NCBI GenBank assembly: GCA_018613055.1 | Contig: JAGGQZ010000001.1 | Span: 28,348 to 92,347 of the forward strand | Direction of reading: 5' to 3' | Length of the DNA: 64,000 nucleotides | Origin: Chryseobacterium sp. ISL-80 | GTDB lineage: Bacteria; Bacillota; Bacilli; Bacillales; Cytobacillaceae | Shown: positions 43,703 to 52,971 of the stretch, piece after piece | Layout: every line of letters begins with the position of its first letter | Numbering within the stretch: the first letter of the stretch is position 1 | The notes under the pieces: model-generated | What the model saw: the letters and a program-made list of their open reading frames with translations, nothing else | The model's database searches: none | Told to the model about the DNA's origin: nothing | Program-made: the position numbers and the translations under genes

Positions 43703-45337
43703 ATGGAGATGTTGAATCTCTCACTTCCGGCTGCGAACCGGTTTGCGACAGATTACCTTGCTGGGAGCCCTGAACTTCAGAGGTTCTTTCATTATAATTT
43801 TACAGACGAAAATTCATATGTTCATCGATTGGATGAATTGAAAAATAGAAGTTTCATGAGACAGGAACTTGCCGACCATATTCAGACATTCATGTCACGA
43901 TATGCGGAGTCTGATCGAATTGCTGAGAATATCGAGAAACTCAGGAAGGAAAACAGCGTTGCCGTCATTGGCGGCCAGCAGGCTGGTATTTTGACAGGGC
44001 CGCTCTATACGATCCATAAAGTGATATCAATCATCAAGCTTGCTGAACAAAAAGAGCAGGAGCTTGGCGTCCCGGTTGTACCAGTATTTTGGATTGCGGG
44101 TGAAGACCATGACTACCAGGAAGTCAATCATGTTTACGTCATGAAGGACAAAAGGCAGGAGAAATGGGTCTACCCGGAAAAGAATCTCGAGAAAAAGATG
44201 ATTTCCGAGGTATGTATCAACCGTGATCTGTGTTATTCCTGGGTTGAGGAAATCATGGAAACCTACGGCGAAACAAAACACACGAAAGAAGTATTATCCT
44301 TTGCCCTGGAATCATTGAAGAAAGCGGAATCGTTCGTGGACTTTTTTGCCACGATCATCATGGAGCTATTCAAGGATTCAGGCTTGCTGATTGTTGATTC
44401 AGGGAATAAAGACCTGCGCAAGCTTGAAAAAGAATATTTTATCAATCAAATTAAAAATCATCGTGAAATCACTTCCGCTGTCCTTGGCCAGCAAGAAAAG
44501 ACCAAAGCGGCAGGCTTTTCTAATATGATTGATATCAATGTAAATACAGCGAACCTGTTTTTTTATGATGAACATGTAAATGAACGTATTTTGCTTCAAT
44601 TTGACCCACAAAGTGGAGGGTTTGCAGGTAAAAATGGCGAAGTCAGTTTCACATATGATGAACTGATGGAGATTGCGAATGAGTTTCCGGAAAAACTCAG
44701 CAATAATGTCGTTACCCGTCCGTTAATGCAGGAATGGCTTTTCCCGACGCTTGCCTTCATTGGCGGTCCCGGAGAAATTGCCTACTGGGCAGAGCTGAAA
44801 CTTGTTTTCGAGCATTTCGGTGTCCAGATGCCTCCGCTTGTCCCAAGGCTGAATATCACCTTATTGGAAAGGTCGATTGAATCCGACCTTGACGAATTGA
44901 AACTGGATCTAAAAGAAGTGTTGATTTCAGGTACGGGCGGACATGAACTGAAATACATCGACTCACTGAAGGATCGGGAAGTAGAAGAGTTATTCGGTCA
45001 GGTTAAAGGGATGCTGTCAGATCAATATCAGCTCATCCGTGAAAAATCAAACGGAATCGATCCGGTTTTATTGCCATTGCTGCAAAAGAACGAATCCATC
45101 CTGCTGAATCAGATCAAGTTCATGGAGGATAAAATTGTAGAGGCAATCTGCCGAAAGAATGACCATATCCTGCGAAAGTTCTCGCGGGTGGAGAATGCAT
45201 TAAGACCAGGCGGGGCGCCGCAGGAAAGAGTATGGAATCCGTTCTATTACCTGAATAAGTATGGTTTGAACCTGGTTCCGGAATTATTAAAGCTGCAGTA
45301 TCGGTTCGACGGGACCCATAAAATCATAAAATTGTAA
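43703..45337 (+). CDS. bshC: Bacillithiol biosynthesis cysteine-adding enzyme BshC
   Basis: A 544-residue protein that adds cysteine to glucosaminyl-malate, the last step of bacillithiol synthesis in low-GC Gram-positives. It starts MEMLNLSLPAANRFATDYLA. The nucleotide-binding-like core shows GGQQAGILTGPLYTIHK (around residue 91) with PVFWIAGEDHDYQE (around 128), and a C-terminal coiled-coil region follows (about 400-490). Its place directly before mraZ matches B. subtilis yllA/bshC. AAAGGAAG precedes the ATG. A terminator follows. Confidence 0.95.
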   Translation: MEMLNLSLPAANRFATDYLAGSPELQRFFHYNFTDENSYVHRLDELKNRSFMRQELADHIQTFMSRYAESDRIAENIEKLRKENSVAVIGGQQAGILTGPLYTIHKVISIIKLAEQKEQELGVPVVPVFWIAGEDHDYQEVNHVYVMKDKRQEKWVYPEKNLEKKMISEVCINRDLCYSWVEEIMETYGETKHTKEVLSFALESLKKAESFVDFFATIIMELFKDSGLLIVDSGNKDLRKLEKEYFINQIKNHREITSAVLGQQEKTKAAGFSNMIDINVNTANLFFYDEHVNERILLQFDPQSGGFAGKNGEVSFTYDELMEIANEFPEKLSNNVVTRPLMQEWLFPTLAFIGGPGEIAYWAELKLVFEHFGVQMPPLVPRLNITLLERSIESDLDELKLDLKEVLISGTGGHELKYIDSLKDREVEELFGQVKGMLSDQYQLIREKSNGIDPVLLPLLQKNESILLNQIKFMEDKIVEAICRKNDHILRKFSRVENALRPGGAPQERVWNPFYYLNKYGLNLVPELLKLQYRFDGTHKIIKL

Positions 45338-45342
45338 AATTG

Positions 45343-45373
45343 GCTCCATCCTTTTCGGATGGGGCTTATTTTT
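45343..45373 (+). terminator. Rho-independent terminator of bshC
   Basis: GCTCCATCC / GGATGGGGC stem with one G-T pair, loop TTTTC, then TTATTTTT. Confidence 0.85.
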
Positions 45374-45679
45374 CGTCCAGGGCTGGTTTCCAAAATACGG
45401 ATGAAGGAGCAATTCTCGCGAGTTTTCGCTTAATTATTAAGGATGAAGGTGCAATGAGTCTAAATCAACGGGCAATAGTCGAGGTAGACTAGGATTTCAG
45501 TGCAATTAATGAATCGTGCTGTCCATTTGCAGTCTTCGATTGTCCAGCAGCTGATAATGAAAAAATAAAAAAAGTAAGAAATGACGAAGGAATTCAAGTT
45601 GGTGGATAGAATATTTAAAATAAGGTGGTGAAAAGTGGGGGAATGTGGTACATTGTATTTAGAAAGTGGGGGTAGTGGC
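45374..45679 (+). other. mraZ leader region
   Basis: About 300 bases separate the bshC terminator from mraZ. They must hold the promoter of the division and cell-wall cluster, but I cannot define -35/-10 hexamers with good spacing. The only clear element is the GTGG repeat series at 45625-45679. Confidence 0.5.
45625..45679 (+). promoter_or_regulatory. MraZ-box-like direct repeats
   Basis: GTGGT at 45625, GTGGG at 45635 and GTGGT at 45645 repeat at exactly 10 bp with five-base spacers. GTGGG at 45666 and GTGGC at 45675 follow. E. coli MraZ binds TGGGN repeats separated by five bases before its own gene, so this is a likely autorepression site. The distal copies overlap the ribosome binding site. 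Confidence 0.65.
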
Positions 45680-46111
45680 ATGTTCATGGGTGAATACCAT
45701 CATAATGTGGATAGCAAAGGCCGATTGATCATCCCTGCCAAGGTCCGTGAAAACCTTGGGGAAATGTTCATTCTTACCCGTGGACTTGACCAGTGTTTAT
45801 TTGGTTACCCCGTTTCTGAATGGTCAGTGATCGAAGAAAAGCTCAAAGGACTTCCGCTGACTAAAAAAGATGCACGTGCATTTACCCGTTTTTTCTTTTC
45901 GGGTGCTACCGAGAGTGAAATTGACAAACAGGGGAGAGTCAATATTCCTTCCCCGCTGATGCAATACGCCAAGCTTGAGAAAGAATGTGTGATTTTAGGT
46001 GTTTCCAATCGAATTGAAATTTGGAGCAAAGCCATCTGGGAAGAATATTTCGCAGAATCTGAGGAATCTTTTGCTGAAATTGCGGAAAATATGATTGGAT
46101 TTGATATTTAA
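45680..46111 (+). CDS. mraZ: Transcriptional regulator MraZ
   Basis: A 143-residue ring-forming DNA-binding protein with two AbrB-like halves. The first contains [21 protein letters not shown] and the second [20 protein letters not shown]; both DxxGR signatures are intact. It represses its own division and cell-wall operon by binding repeats in its promoter. The ATG at 45680 follows GGGGGTAG. The 15 upstream codons of the open frame contain the operator repeats and are not coding. It is followed by rsmH after 57 bp. Confidence 0.95.
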   Translation: MFMGEYHHNVDSKGRLIIPAKVRENLGEMFILTRGLDQCLFGYPVSEWSVIEEKLKGLPLTKKDARAFTRFFFSGATESEIDKQGRVNIPSPLMQYAKLEKECVILGVSNRIEIWSKAIWEEYFAESEESFAEIAENMIGFDI

Positions 46112-46168
46112 GGGTAACATTATTCTGATATAATATTACCTGCTCCTCGATTGGAAAGGTGGATCATG

Positions 46169-47107
46169 ATGTTCAAACATACAACAGTTTTACTGGAAGA
46201 AACAGTAGACGGGCTCAATATCAAGCCTGACGGTACATACGTGGATTGCACTCTCGGTGGCGCAGGCCACAGTGAATTGATTTTGTCCAGGCTTTCGGAA
46301 AAAGGAAAGCTATACGCATTTGACCAGGACGATGTCGCGATTGCAAATGCAAAAGAAAAGCTTGCAGCATACGGCGACAGGCTGACAATCATTAAAAGCA
46401 ATTTTCTTTATCTGCAGGAAGAGCTTGAAAAGTTGGGTGTAGAAGAAGTTGATGGAATTCTTTATGATTTGGGAGTTTCCTCACCGCAGCTGGATACCCC
46501 GGAACGCGGCTTCAGCTACCACCACGACGCTCCGCTTGATATGCGGATGGACCAGGATGCAGCATTGTCCGCTTACGATGTCATTAATGAATGGCCATAT
46601 GAAAAATTGGTCAAAATCTTTTTCCAGTACGGAGAAGAGAAATTCTCAAAGCAAATTGCCCGCAAGATTGAGGCTGCACGCGAAAACAAGGCAATTGAAA
46701 GTACTGGTGAACTTGTCGAGTTGATAAAAGATGCAATTCCTGCACCTGCAAGGAGAAAAGGCGGCCATCCCGCCAAAAGAATTTTCCAGGCAGTCAGGAT
46801 CGCGGTTAATGATGAACTTGGTGTATTTGAAAAATCACTAGAGCAGGCAATCGAACTTCTTTCCGTAGGAGGAAGGATCAGTGTCATCACCTTCCACTCA
46901 CTAGAAGACAGGATTTGTAAGGTAACCTTGAAAAAAGCGAGCGAAACACCGCCGCTTCCACCTGGGCTGCCAATAATTCCTGATGAGTTTCAGCCTAAAT
47001 TGAAGCTGATTACAAGAAAACCAATCCTTCCATCAGAGGAAGAGCTCGAGTTCAATAACCGGGCAAGATCGGCAAAACTGCGGATCGCTGAAAAAGTAAA
47101 AAAGTAA
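46169..47107 (+). CDS. rsmH: 16S rRNA (cytosine1402-N4)-methyltransferase RsmH
   Basis: A 312-residue SAM-dependent enzyme that methylates C1402 of 16S rRNA in the decoding centre. It starts [20 protein letters not shown]. The SAM site [16 protein letters not shown] lies at about residues 24-39. [19 protein letters not shown] (around 105) and [10 protein letters not shown] (around 250) are hallmarks. AAGGTGG lies six bases before the ATG at 46169 and three before the ATG at 46166, so either could be used. B. subtilis names it mraW. Confidence 0.95.
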   Translation: MFKHTTVLLEETVDGLNIKPDGTYVDCTLGGAGHSELILSRLSEKGKLYAFDQDDVAIANAKEKLAAYGDRLTIIKSNFLYLQEELEKLGVEEVDGILYDLGVSSPQLDTPERGFSYHHDAPLDMRMDQDAALSAYDVINEWPYEKLVKIFFQYGEEKFSKQIARKIEAARENKAIESTGELVELIKDAIPAPARRKGGHPAKRIFQAVRIAVNDELGVFEKSLEQAIELLSVGGRISVITFHSLEDRICKVTLKKASETPPLPPGLPIIPDEFQPKLKLITRKPILPSEEELEFNNRARSAKLRIAEKVKK

Positions 47108-47138
47108 TAATAAAAATATAAAAATTTCAGGAGGGAAA

Positions 47139-47510
47139 ATGATGAGCAATCTGGCTACAAAATTGCAGCAGGAACAGCAGCATCGTACAGTTCAGGCGCC
47201 AGCAAAAGCACCGGTAAAAGCACCTGCAAAAAGAAATTCGATTTTAACGCCCGGTGAAAAAATCCTGATGTTTGTCTTCGGAGCAATCGTCTGCTTCGGC
47301 GCAACATTCATGGTGTCAAAACAAGCAGCCATTTATGAAGTCAACAAAGAAATCCAGATTATTGAAGGCGACATTCAGGAGCAGCAAAAGATTAATAGTG
47401 ACCTTGAAGTCCAGATTAGCGAATTAAGTACCTATGAAAGAATCAAAAAGGTGACAGAAAAGCTCGGCCTAACATTGAATGAAAACAATGTTAAAGGTGT
47501 GGAAAACTGA
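47139..47510 (+). CDS. ftsL: Cell division protein FtsL
   Basis: A 123-residue bitopic divisome protein. A cytosolic N terminus rich in Gln, Ala, Pro and Lys (QAPAKAPVKAPAKR) precedes one membrane helix (about residues 44-62, KILMFVFGAIVCFGATFMV). An extracytoplasmic coiled coil follows (about 68-110), which pairs with DivIC. FtsL activates septal PBP2B-FtsW synthesis. CAGGAGGG precedes the ATG. The stop overlaps the pbpB start (TGATGA). Confidence 0.92.
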   Translation: MMSNLATKLQQEQQHRTVQAPAKAPVKAPAKRNSILTPGEKILMFVFGAIVCFGATFMVSKQAAIYEVNKEIQIIEGDIQEQQKINSDLEVQISELSTYERIKKVTEKLGLTLNENNVKGVEN

Positions 47511-49723
47511 TGATCAAGAAACAGCCAAATATGAATGCAGGAGCAGCGGTATTATTCGTAATATTCAGCCTGCTCTTTTTTATCTTGATTTTCAGGTTTG
47601 TCTCCATCCAGGTCACAGGTGAGGTTCATGGACAAGCACTGGCAGCAAGAGCACAACAAAAATATTCCAATGAAAAAGTGATTGAGGCTGTCAGAGGCAC
47701 GATTTTTGACCGCAAAGGCGAAGTAGTCGCAGAAGACACCACTTCCTATACGCTGGTCGCCATCCTTGATAAATCGGTGACAACGAATAAAAAGAAGCCA
47801 AAACACGTGCAAGACCCGGCAAAAACAGCGGCTGTACTGGCGAAGTATATCGATATGAGCGAATCGGATATATACAAGAGGCTGACAAAAGAAAAAGCAT
47901 GGCAGGTTGAATTCGGTAAAGCTGGACGTGATATTTCCCATCAGACAAAGCGGGAAATCGAAGATGAGAAGCTTCCGGGAATTACTTTTTTAAGAGATTC
48001 CAAGAGATTTTACCCGAACGGTATGTTTTCATCCCATTTAGTCGGCTTTGTCGAGAAGGAAGAAACAGAGGATAAAAAGACGATTACCACCGGAAAACTT
48101 GGCGTTGAGAAAACGTTGAACGATGAATTGACTGGTGAAAATGGGTCTATCAACTTCAAGAGTGATTTATGGGGATTCCTGCTTCCGGATGCTAAAGAAA
48201 AAGTGACTCCGGCAAAGGATGGCCATGATATCTATTTAACAATTGATAAAAAAATCCAGACATTTGTCGAAGACGCTGTTGAGCGGGTAGACAAAGAATA
48301 TAAGCCAAAGAAAATCCTCGCTGTTGTTGCTGACCCGAAAACAGGTGACATCCTGGCGATGGCACAGCGGCCAAGCTTCCACCCGACCACAAGGGAAGGT
48401 TTGGATAAAAGCTGGCATAATGAGATTGTTGAAACACCAATAGAGCCGGGATCGACAATGAAGATTTTCACTCTTGCAGCGGCAGTTCAAGAGAAGAAAT
48501 GGAATCCGAATGAACTATATAAATCAGGGTCCTATAAAGTTACTGAGAACTCGGTCCCTATTGGAGATCATAACAACCGGCAGGGATGGGGGACGATTAC
48601 TTATCTGGAAGGCTTACAACGATCTTCAAATGTTGCGGTTGCAAAGCTTGTTAATGAAAAAATCGGTACGGATAAATTTCGGGAATACTTGACTGATTTT
48701 GGTTTTGATCAGCCGACAGGCATTGACCTCCCAAACGAAGCTGTTGGTAAAATTCAGTATAAATGGCCGGTTGAAAAAGCAACAGTCGCTTATGGCCAGG
48801 GATCGACGTTTACACCTATACAATTAATCCAGGCTGCAACCGCAGTAGCAAATGATGGGAAAATGATGAAACCGAGAGTGATAGACAAGATTGTTGATCC
48901 AAATACTGGTGAGGTCATCAAACAAGAAGAGCCCAAGTCGGTTGGCCAGCCGATTTCAGCTGAGACTGCGAAGGAAGTAAGAGAAGTATTAGGTACTGTT
49001 GTAACGGGTGAGCATGGTACAGGAAAGTCATACGCAATCGATGGATATGAGGTTGCCGGAAAAACCGGAACCGCCAATATTACGGAAAACGGAAAATATC
49101 TGAGCGGTGAAAGTAATTACCTGTTTTCATTTCTCGGGATGGCTCCAAAGGACGATCCTAAGCTGATTGTCTACGTCGCTGTCCAGCAGCCGGAAATCGA
49201 CCATTATTTTAAAGGTTCCATTCCGACTTCCATGATCTTTAAACCTGTAATGCAAAGCAGCCTCCAATACTTGAATATCAAGCCTGCCTCTATGGAAAAA
49301 GCCGATTCCAGCCCGGTTCCCGATGTAACAGGAATGGAACCCGGTGAAGCAAAGAAGCTGCTTGAGTCCAAAGGGTTTGAGACTGTTGTCATTGGTGATG
49401 GGAATCAAGTGCAGAAGCAATTGCCAAGTGGTGACATCGTAGCGCTTGAAGGCGAAAAAATCATCATTAAAGCTTCTGGAGTCATGACATATCCTGACCT
49501 GACAGACTGGTCGCTAAGGGATGTCATGAAGCTCGCTCAACTAACTGGAGTTAAGTTGAATAAAGCTGGTAGCGGATATGTAACAAAACAGAGCCTGAAA
49601 CCAGGTTTGCCAATAAATGAAGGAGAAAACCTCATTGTTCAGCTCGAAACACCGCTGCAGCAATTCGAGAACTCCTTAAAAAAAGAAGAAGATAATGAAG
49701 AAACAGAGGAAGTTGGCGGCTGA
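47510..49723 (+). CDS. pbpB: Penicillin-binding protein 2B (septal transpeptidase)
   Basis: A 737-residue class B PBP, the essential division transpeptidase partner of FtsW. One N-terminal membrane helix (about residues 12-32) is followed by a dimerisation/pedestal domain. The transpeptidase domain has the active Ser in EPGSTMKIFTLA (around 315), the second motif SSN in LQRSSNVAVAKL (around 370), and KTG in VAGKTGTAN (around 517). Two C-terminal PASTA domains follow (from about 602). Its first codon overlaps the ftsL stop. Confidence 0.96.
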   Translation: MIKKQPNMNAGAAVLFVIFSLLFFILIFRFVSIQVTGEVHGQALAARAQQKYSNEKVIEAVRGTIFDRKGEVVAEDTTSYTLVAILDKSVTTNKKKPKHVQDPAKTAAVLAKYIDMSESDIYKRLTKEKAWQVEFGKAGRDISHQTKREIEDEKLPGITFLRDSKRFYPNGMFSSHLVGFVEKEETEDKKTITTGKLGVEKTLNDELTGENGSINFKSDLWGFLLPDAKEKVTPAKDGHDIYLTIDKKIQTFVEDAVERVDKEYKPKKILAVVADPKTGDILAMAQRPSFHPTTREGLDKSWHNEIVETPIEPGSTMKIFTLAAAVQEKKWNPNELYKSGSYKVTENSVPIGDHNNRQGWGTITYLEGLQRSSNVAVAKLVNEKIGTDKFREYLTDFGFDQPTGIDLPNEAVGKIQYKWPVEKATVAYGQGSTFTPIQLIQAATAVANDGKMMKPRVIDKIVDPNTGEVIKQEEPKSVGQPISAETAKEVREVLGTVVTGEHGTGKSYAIDGYEVAGKTGTANITENGKYLSGESNYLFSFLGMAPKDDPKLIVYVAVQQPEIDHYFKGSIPTSMIFKPVMQSSLQYLNIKPASMEKADSSPVPDVTGMEPGEAKKLLESKGFETVVIGDGNQVQKQLPSGDIVALEGEKIIIKASGVMTYPDLTDWSLRDVMKLAQLTGVKLNKAGSGYVTKQSLKPGLPINEGENLIVQLETPLQQFENSLKKEEDNEETEEVGG

Positions 49724-49745
49724 GCCCTTCCTCTGTTTTTTTTTT
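49702..49745 (+). terminator. Rho-independent terminator of pbpB
   Basis: AACAGAGGAAG / CTTCCTCTGTT stem within the last codons of pbpB and just after them, followed by ten T residues. It isolates the upstream division genes from spoVD. Confidence 0.88.
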
Positions 49746-49845
49746 GTGGGCAGTTGGTAGAGGGAGCCTAAGGATCAGACAAAATGATGCTTGTTATAGC
49801 CTAGGAGTCCTAAGTGGGCCTGAATACGGACTAAACTAAAAAAAA

Positions 49846-50550
49846 TTGACCGAAGTAGGTCCGGGTTCAGGTTCAGACAAAAACCAGCCGGCAATCACAG
49901 GAGTTGTCCGAGGTAGCCTCTAGTTAGGACAGCTTTTCGCCTGTCAGCACAAAAGTTGACCGAAGCAGCCTCTGGTTCGGACAGCTTTTCAACGGTAAGC
50001 ACGAAAGTTGTCCGAAGTAGCCTCTGGTTCGGACAGCTTTTCGCCTGTCAGCACAAAAGTTGACCGAAGTAGCCACTGGTTGGGACAGCTTTTCAACGGT
50101 AAGCACGAAAGTTGTCCGAAGTAGCCTCTGGTTCGGACAGCTTTTCGCCTGTCAGCACAAAAGTTGTCTGAAGTAGCCTCTGGTTCGGACAGCTTTTCAA
50201 CGGTAAGCACGAAAGTTGTCCGAAGTAGCCTATGATTCTGACAGCTTTCCAACGGTAACCGCAAAAGTTGTCCGAAGTAGCCACAAGTTCGGACAGCTTT
50301 TCAACGGTAAGCACGAAAGTTATCCGAAGTAGCCGTAAGTTCGGACAGCTTTTCAACCGTAAGCACAAAAGTTGTCTGAAGTAGCCTCTAGTTCGGACAG
50401 CTTTCCAACGGTAACCGCAAAAGTTGTCCGAAGTAGCCACAGGTTCGGACGGCTTTTCAACGGTAAGCAGTAAAGTTGTCCGAAGTAGCCGCAAGTTCGG
50501 ACAGCTTTTCAACGGTAAGCAATAAAGTTGTCCGAAGTAACCCCAGGTTC
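49846..50550. repeat. Tandem repeat array C, about 14 units of 52 bp
   Basis: About 14 imperfect units with a 52-bp period. The plus strand reads TTGTCCGAAGTAGCC, CTGGTTCGGACAGCTTTT, then CAACGGTAAGCACGAAAG or CGCCTGTCAGCACAAAAG. Read on the minus strand a unit is nearly the same as array B, so arrays B and C are one family in opposite orientation. The first interval is longer (58 bp), and the outer units are degenerate. The array fills the pbpB-spoVD gap after the pbpB terminator. Minus-strand open frames in it (up to 139 codons) are frame-rotating artefacts. Confidence 0.95.
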
Positions 50551-50718
50551 ACCCCAAACCCCGCCCTCTATCACAAAATCAATCCAAAGCACCTCCTGAT
50601 GCTGCATCCGCCCAAGCTTGTCTCGACTTCTTGTTATAATCAAAATCGTACAAGCATATATTTGAACGAGTGTCATGGTTTTCAACGGAACAATTTTAGG
50701 AGGAGGTTCGTTCAATAT

Positions 50719-52632
50719 ATGCGTGTATCAAATGTGACGGTCAGAAAAAGGCTGGCTCTCGTTCTGCTGATCGGGATCTTGGTGTTTTTCATCATAGATG
50801 TCCGGCTTGGCTATGTACAGTTTATGCTTGGTGATTTTTTGACAGGAAAGGCGAAGGACTCGTGGAGCAGGAATGTCCCATTCGAACCTCAACGCGGAGA
50901 AATTACGGACAGGAATGGTGTCGCGCTGGCAACGAATATCAGTGCCCCGACTGTCTATGTGGTGCCCCGACAGGTGAAGGATCCTGAGGCGGCAGCTGAA
51001 TTATTGGCCAAGGCATTGGATATGCCGAAGGAAAAGGCCCTCCAGCATATCACTAAAAAAGCGATGATCGAGAGAATACCAGAGGGAAGGAAAATCTCCC
51101 ATGAAAAAGCGAAAGAAATCAGGGCGTTGGATATTAAAGGTGTTTATATCGGGGAAGATTCAAAACGTCATTATCCGTATGGAAGCTATCTATCCCATGT
51201 ACTCGGATTTGCTGGGGTTGATAACCAGGGTTTGATGGGACTCGAGCGCTACTATGATAAGGAGTTAAAAGGGAAAAAGGGATCGGTACAATTTTATGCG
51301 GACGCAAAACAGCAGCGGATGCACAATATGGCGGATGATTACGAGCCGCCGGTGGACGGGCTCGATCTGAAGCTGACGATCGACAGCAGGGTCCAGACCA
51401 TTGTCGAAAGGGAATTGGATATTGCTCAGGCGAAATACAACCCAGATGGGATCATTGCGATTGCGATGAACCCTAAAAACGGGGAAATCCTGGCGATGTC
51501 CAGCAGACCGGATTTTGATCCTGCTAATTTCCGCAATGTTCCGCCTGAAGTGTATAACAGGAACTTGCCGATTTGGAGTACCTATGAACCCGGATCGACG
51601 TTCAAGATTGTTACGCTCGCAGCTGCACTTCAGGAAGGAAAGGTCGATCTTGAAAAGGATCATTTCCATGATTCAGGTTCCGTAGAGGTAGCGGGAGCGA
51701 GGATCCGCTGCTGGAAAAAGGGTGGTCACGGAAGCCAGTCTTTCCTTGAAGTTGTCGAGAATTCATGCAACCCTGGATTTGTCGAGCTCGGGGACAGACT
51801 CGGAAAAGAAAAACTCTTCAAATATGTAAAGGATTTTGGATTTGGCGAAAAAACGGGAATCGACCTCCAGGGAGAAGGCAAGGGAATTCTTTTTAACCTG
51901 GATAGGGTTGGACCGATCGAACAGGCAACCACGGCGTTCGGTCAGGGTGTATCGGTTACACCGATTCAGCAGGTTGCTGCGGTTTCAGCAGCGGTGAATG
52001 GCGGTATACTTTATACACCGTATATTGCCAAAGAATTGATTGATCCGATTACCGGGGAAGTTGTGATGAGAAAGACTCCTCAGGAGAAAAGAAGAGTCAT
52101 TTCAGAAGAAACCTCGAAGGAAATCAGGCATGCGCTTGAGAGTGTCGTTGCGAAGGGCTCTGGTAAAAATGCATATGTAGATTCGTACAGGGTTGGCGGC
52201 AAGACAGGGACAGCACAAAAAGCAAAAGATGGACGTTATCTGGAAAATAACCATATCGTTTCCTTCATAGGCTTTGCACCTGCGGACGACCCGCAAATTG
52301 TAATCTATGTTGCTGTAGACAACCCAAAGGGCACCGTCCAGTTCGGTGGTGTTGTAGCCGCTCCGATTGTTGGCGATATCATGGAAGATAGCCTTAGGGC
52401 GATGGAGGTCCCGCCGAGAAAGGATCAAATCGAGAAAGAACTCACATGGCTGGATACACCAATGGTGGAAGTTCCTGACCTGATTGGTCTCTCCAAGTCA
52501 GAACTCAGACAGCAATTGATCAATTTTAAACTTGATATCGCAGGAGATGGGGAGAAAGTGGTCAAACAGCTTCCTTCACCTGGAGTGAAAATCAAGGAAG
52601 GATCCACGATTAGGGTATATATGAATGATTGA
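50719..52632 (+). CDS. spoVD: Stage V sporulation protein D, class B PBP
   Basis: A 637-residue class B PBP needed for spore cortex synthesis, acting with SpoVE. It has an N-terminal membrane helix (about residues 13-30), a pedestal domain, and a transpeptidase domain with the active Ser in YEPGSTFKIVTLAAAL (around 293), SCN in VENSCNPGF (around 350) and KTG in VGGKTGTAQ (around 494). A single C-terminal PASTA domain follows (from about 580). AGGAGGAGG lies about ten bases before the ATG at 50719. The longer open frame upstream runs into repeat array C and is rejected. Confidence 0.95.
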   Translation: MRVSNVTVRKRLALVLLIGILVFFIIDVRLGYVQFMLGDFLTGKAKDSWSRNVPFEPQRGEITDRNGVALATNISAPTVYVVPRQVKDPEAAAELLAKALDMPKEKALQHITKKAMIERIPEGRKISHEKAKEIRALDIKGVYIGEDSKRHYPYGSYLSHVLGFAGVDNQGLMGLERYYDKELKGKKGSVQFYADAKQQRMHNMADDYEPPVDGLDLKLTIDSRVQTIVERELDIAQAKYNPDGIIAIAMNPKNGEILAMSSRPDFDPANFRNVPPEVYNRNLPIWSTYEPGSTFKIVTLAAALQEGKVDLEKDHFHDSGSVEVAGARIRCWKKGGHGSQSFLEVVENSCNPGFVELGDRLGKEKLFKYVKDFGFGEKTGIDLQGEGKGILFNLDRVGPIEQATTAFGQGVSVTPIQQVAAVSAAVNGGILYTPYIAKELIDPITGEVVMRKTPQEKRRVISEETSKEIRHALESVVAKGSGKNAYVDSYRVGGKTGTAQKAKDGRYLENNHIVSFIGFAPADDPQIVIYVAVDNPKGTVQFGGVVAAPIVGDIMEDSLRAMEVPPRKDQIEKELTWLDTPMVEVPDLIGLSKSELRQQLINFKLDIAGDGEKVVKQLPSPGVKIKEGSTIRVYMND

Positions 52633-52971
52633 CCCGAATTCGGTTTCTTACTGAACAGACGATAGCAGGCGGCGGCAGGATCGAGATCCGCCGCTGCTTT
52701 TGCATGCTGAACCCAATTAAACTCTTATCTATTTGCTCTGTTTTGGCTCTGGGTGTTGCTTCTCGAACAATGATCCGGAATACTGTTTGTCAGAATATGT
52801 TGCTAAAGTGGAGATGCGGAAATATTCTTAAAAAATCCGGAACTGTTTTTCAACTTTGGTGTAAAGAGCCATCGATAAAAAGGGCTTATACTTTTCACCT
52901 CAACAATGGCTAATTTTAGCCTAATCATGTAAAATAAGAGTCGCCATGTTGTTTGAGAGGATTTGATATTT
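52633..52971 (+). other. spoVD-murE intergenic region
   Basis: This 339-bp gap carries the hairpin at 52664-52703 near its start. I see no credible gene in the remaining AT-rich sequence. The promoter for murE and the genes after it probably lies here, but I cannot define its hexamers. Confidence 0.5.
52664..52703 (+). terminator. GC-rich hairpin, probable terminator of spoVD
   Basis: AGCAGGCGGCGG / CCGCCGCTGCT stem with one bulge, a 12-base loop and a short TTTT tail. Confidence 0.65.

Noticed and set aside
50093-50512. A 139-codon minus-strand gene in array C with repetitive Leu/Arg/Cys-rich protein
   Set aside because: It is made only of the 52-bp repeat, which shifts frame every unit. 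It has no ribosome binding site and overlaps other similar open frames.
50476-50718. 81-codon extension of SpoVD
   Set aside because: It runs into repeat array C. The membrane helix expected near the N terminus follows the ATG at 50719.
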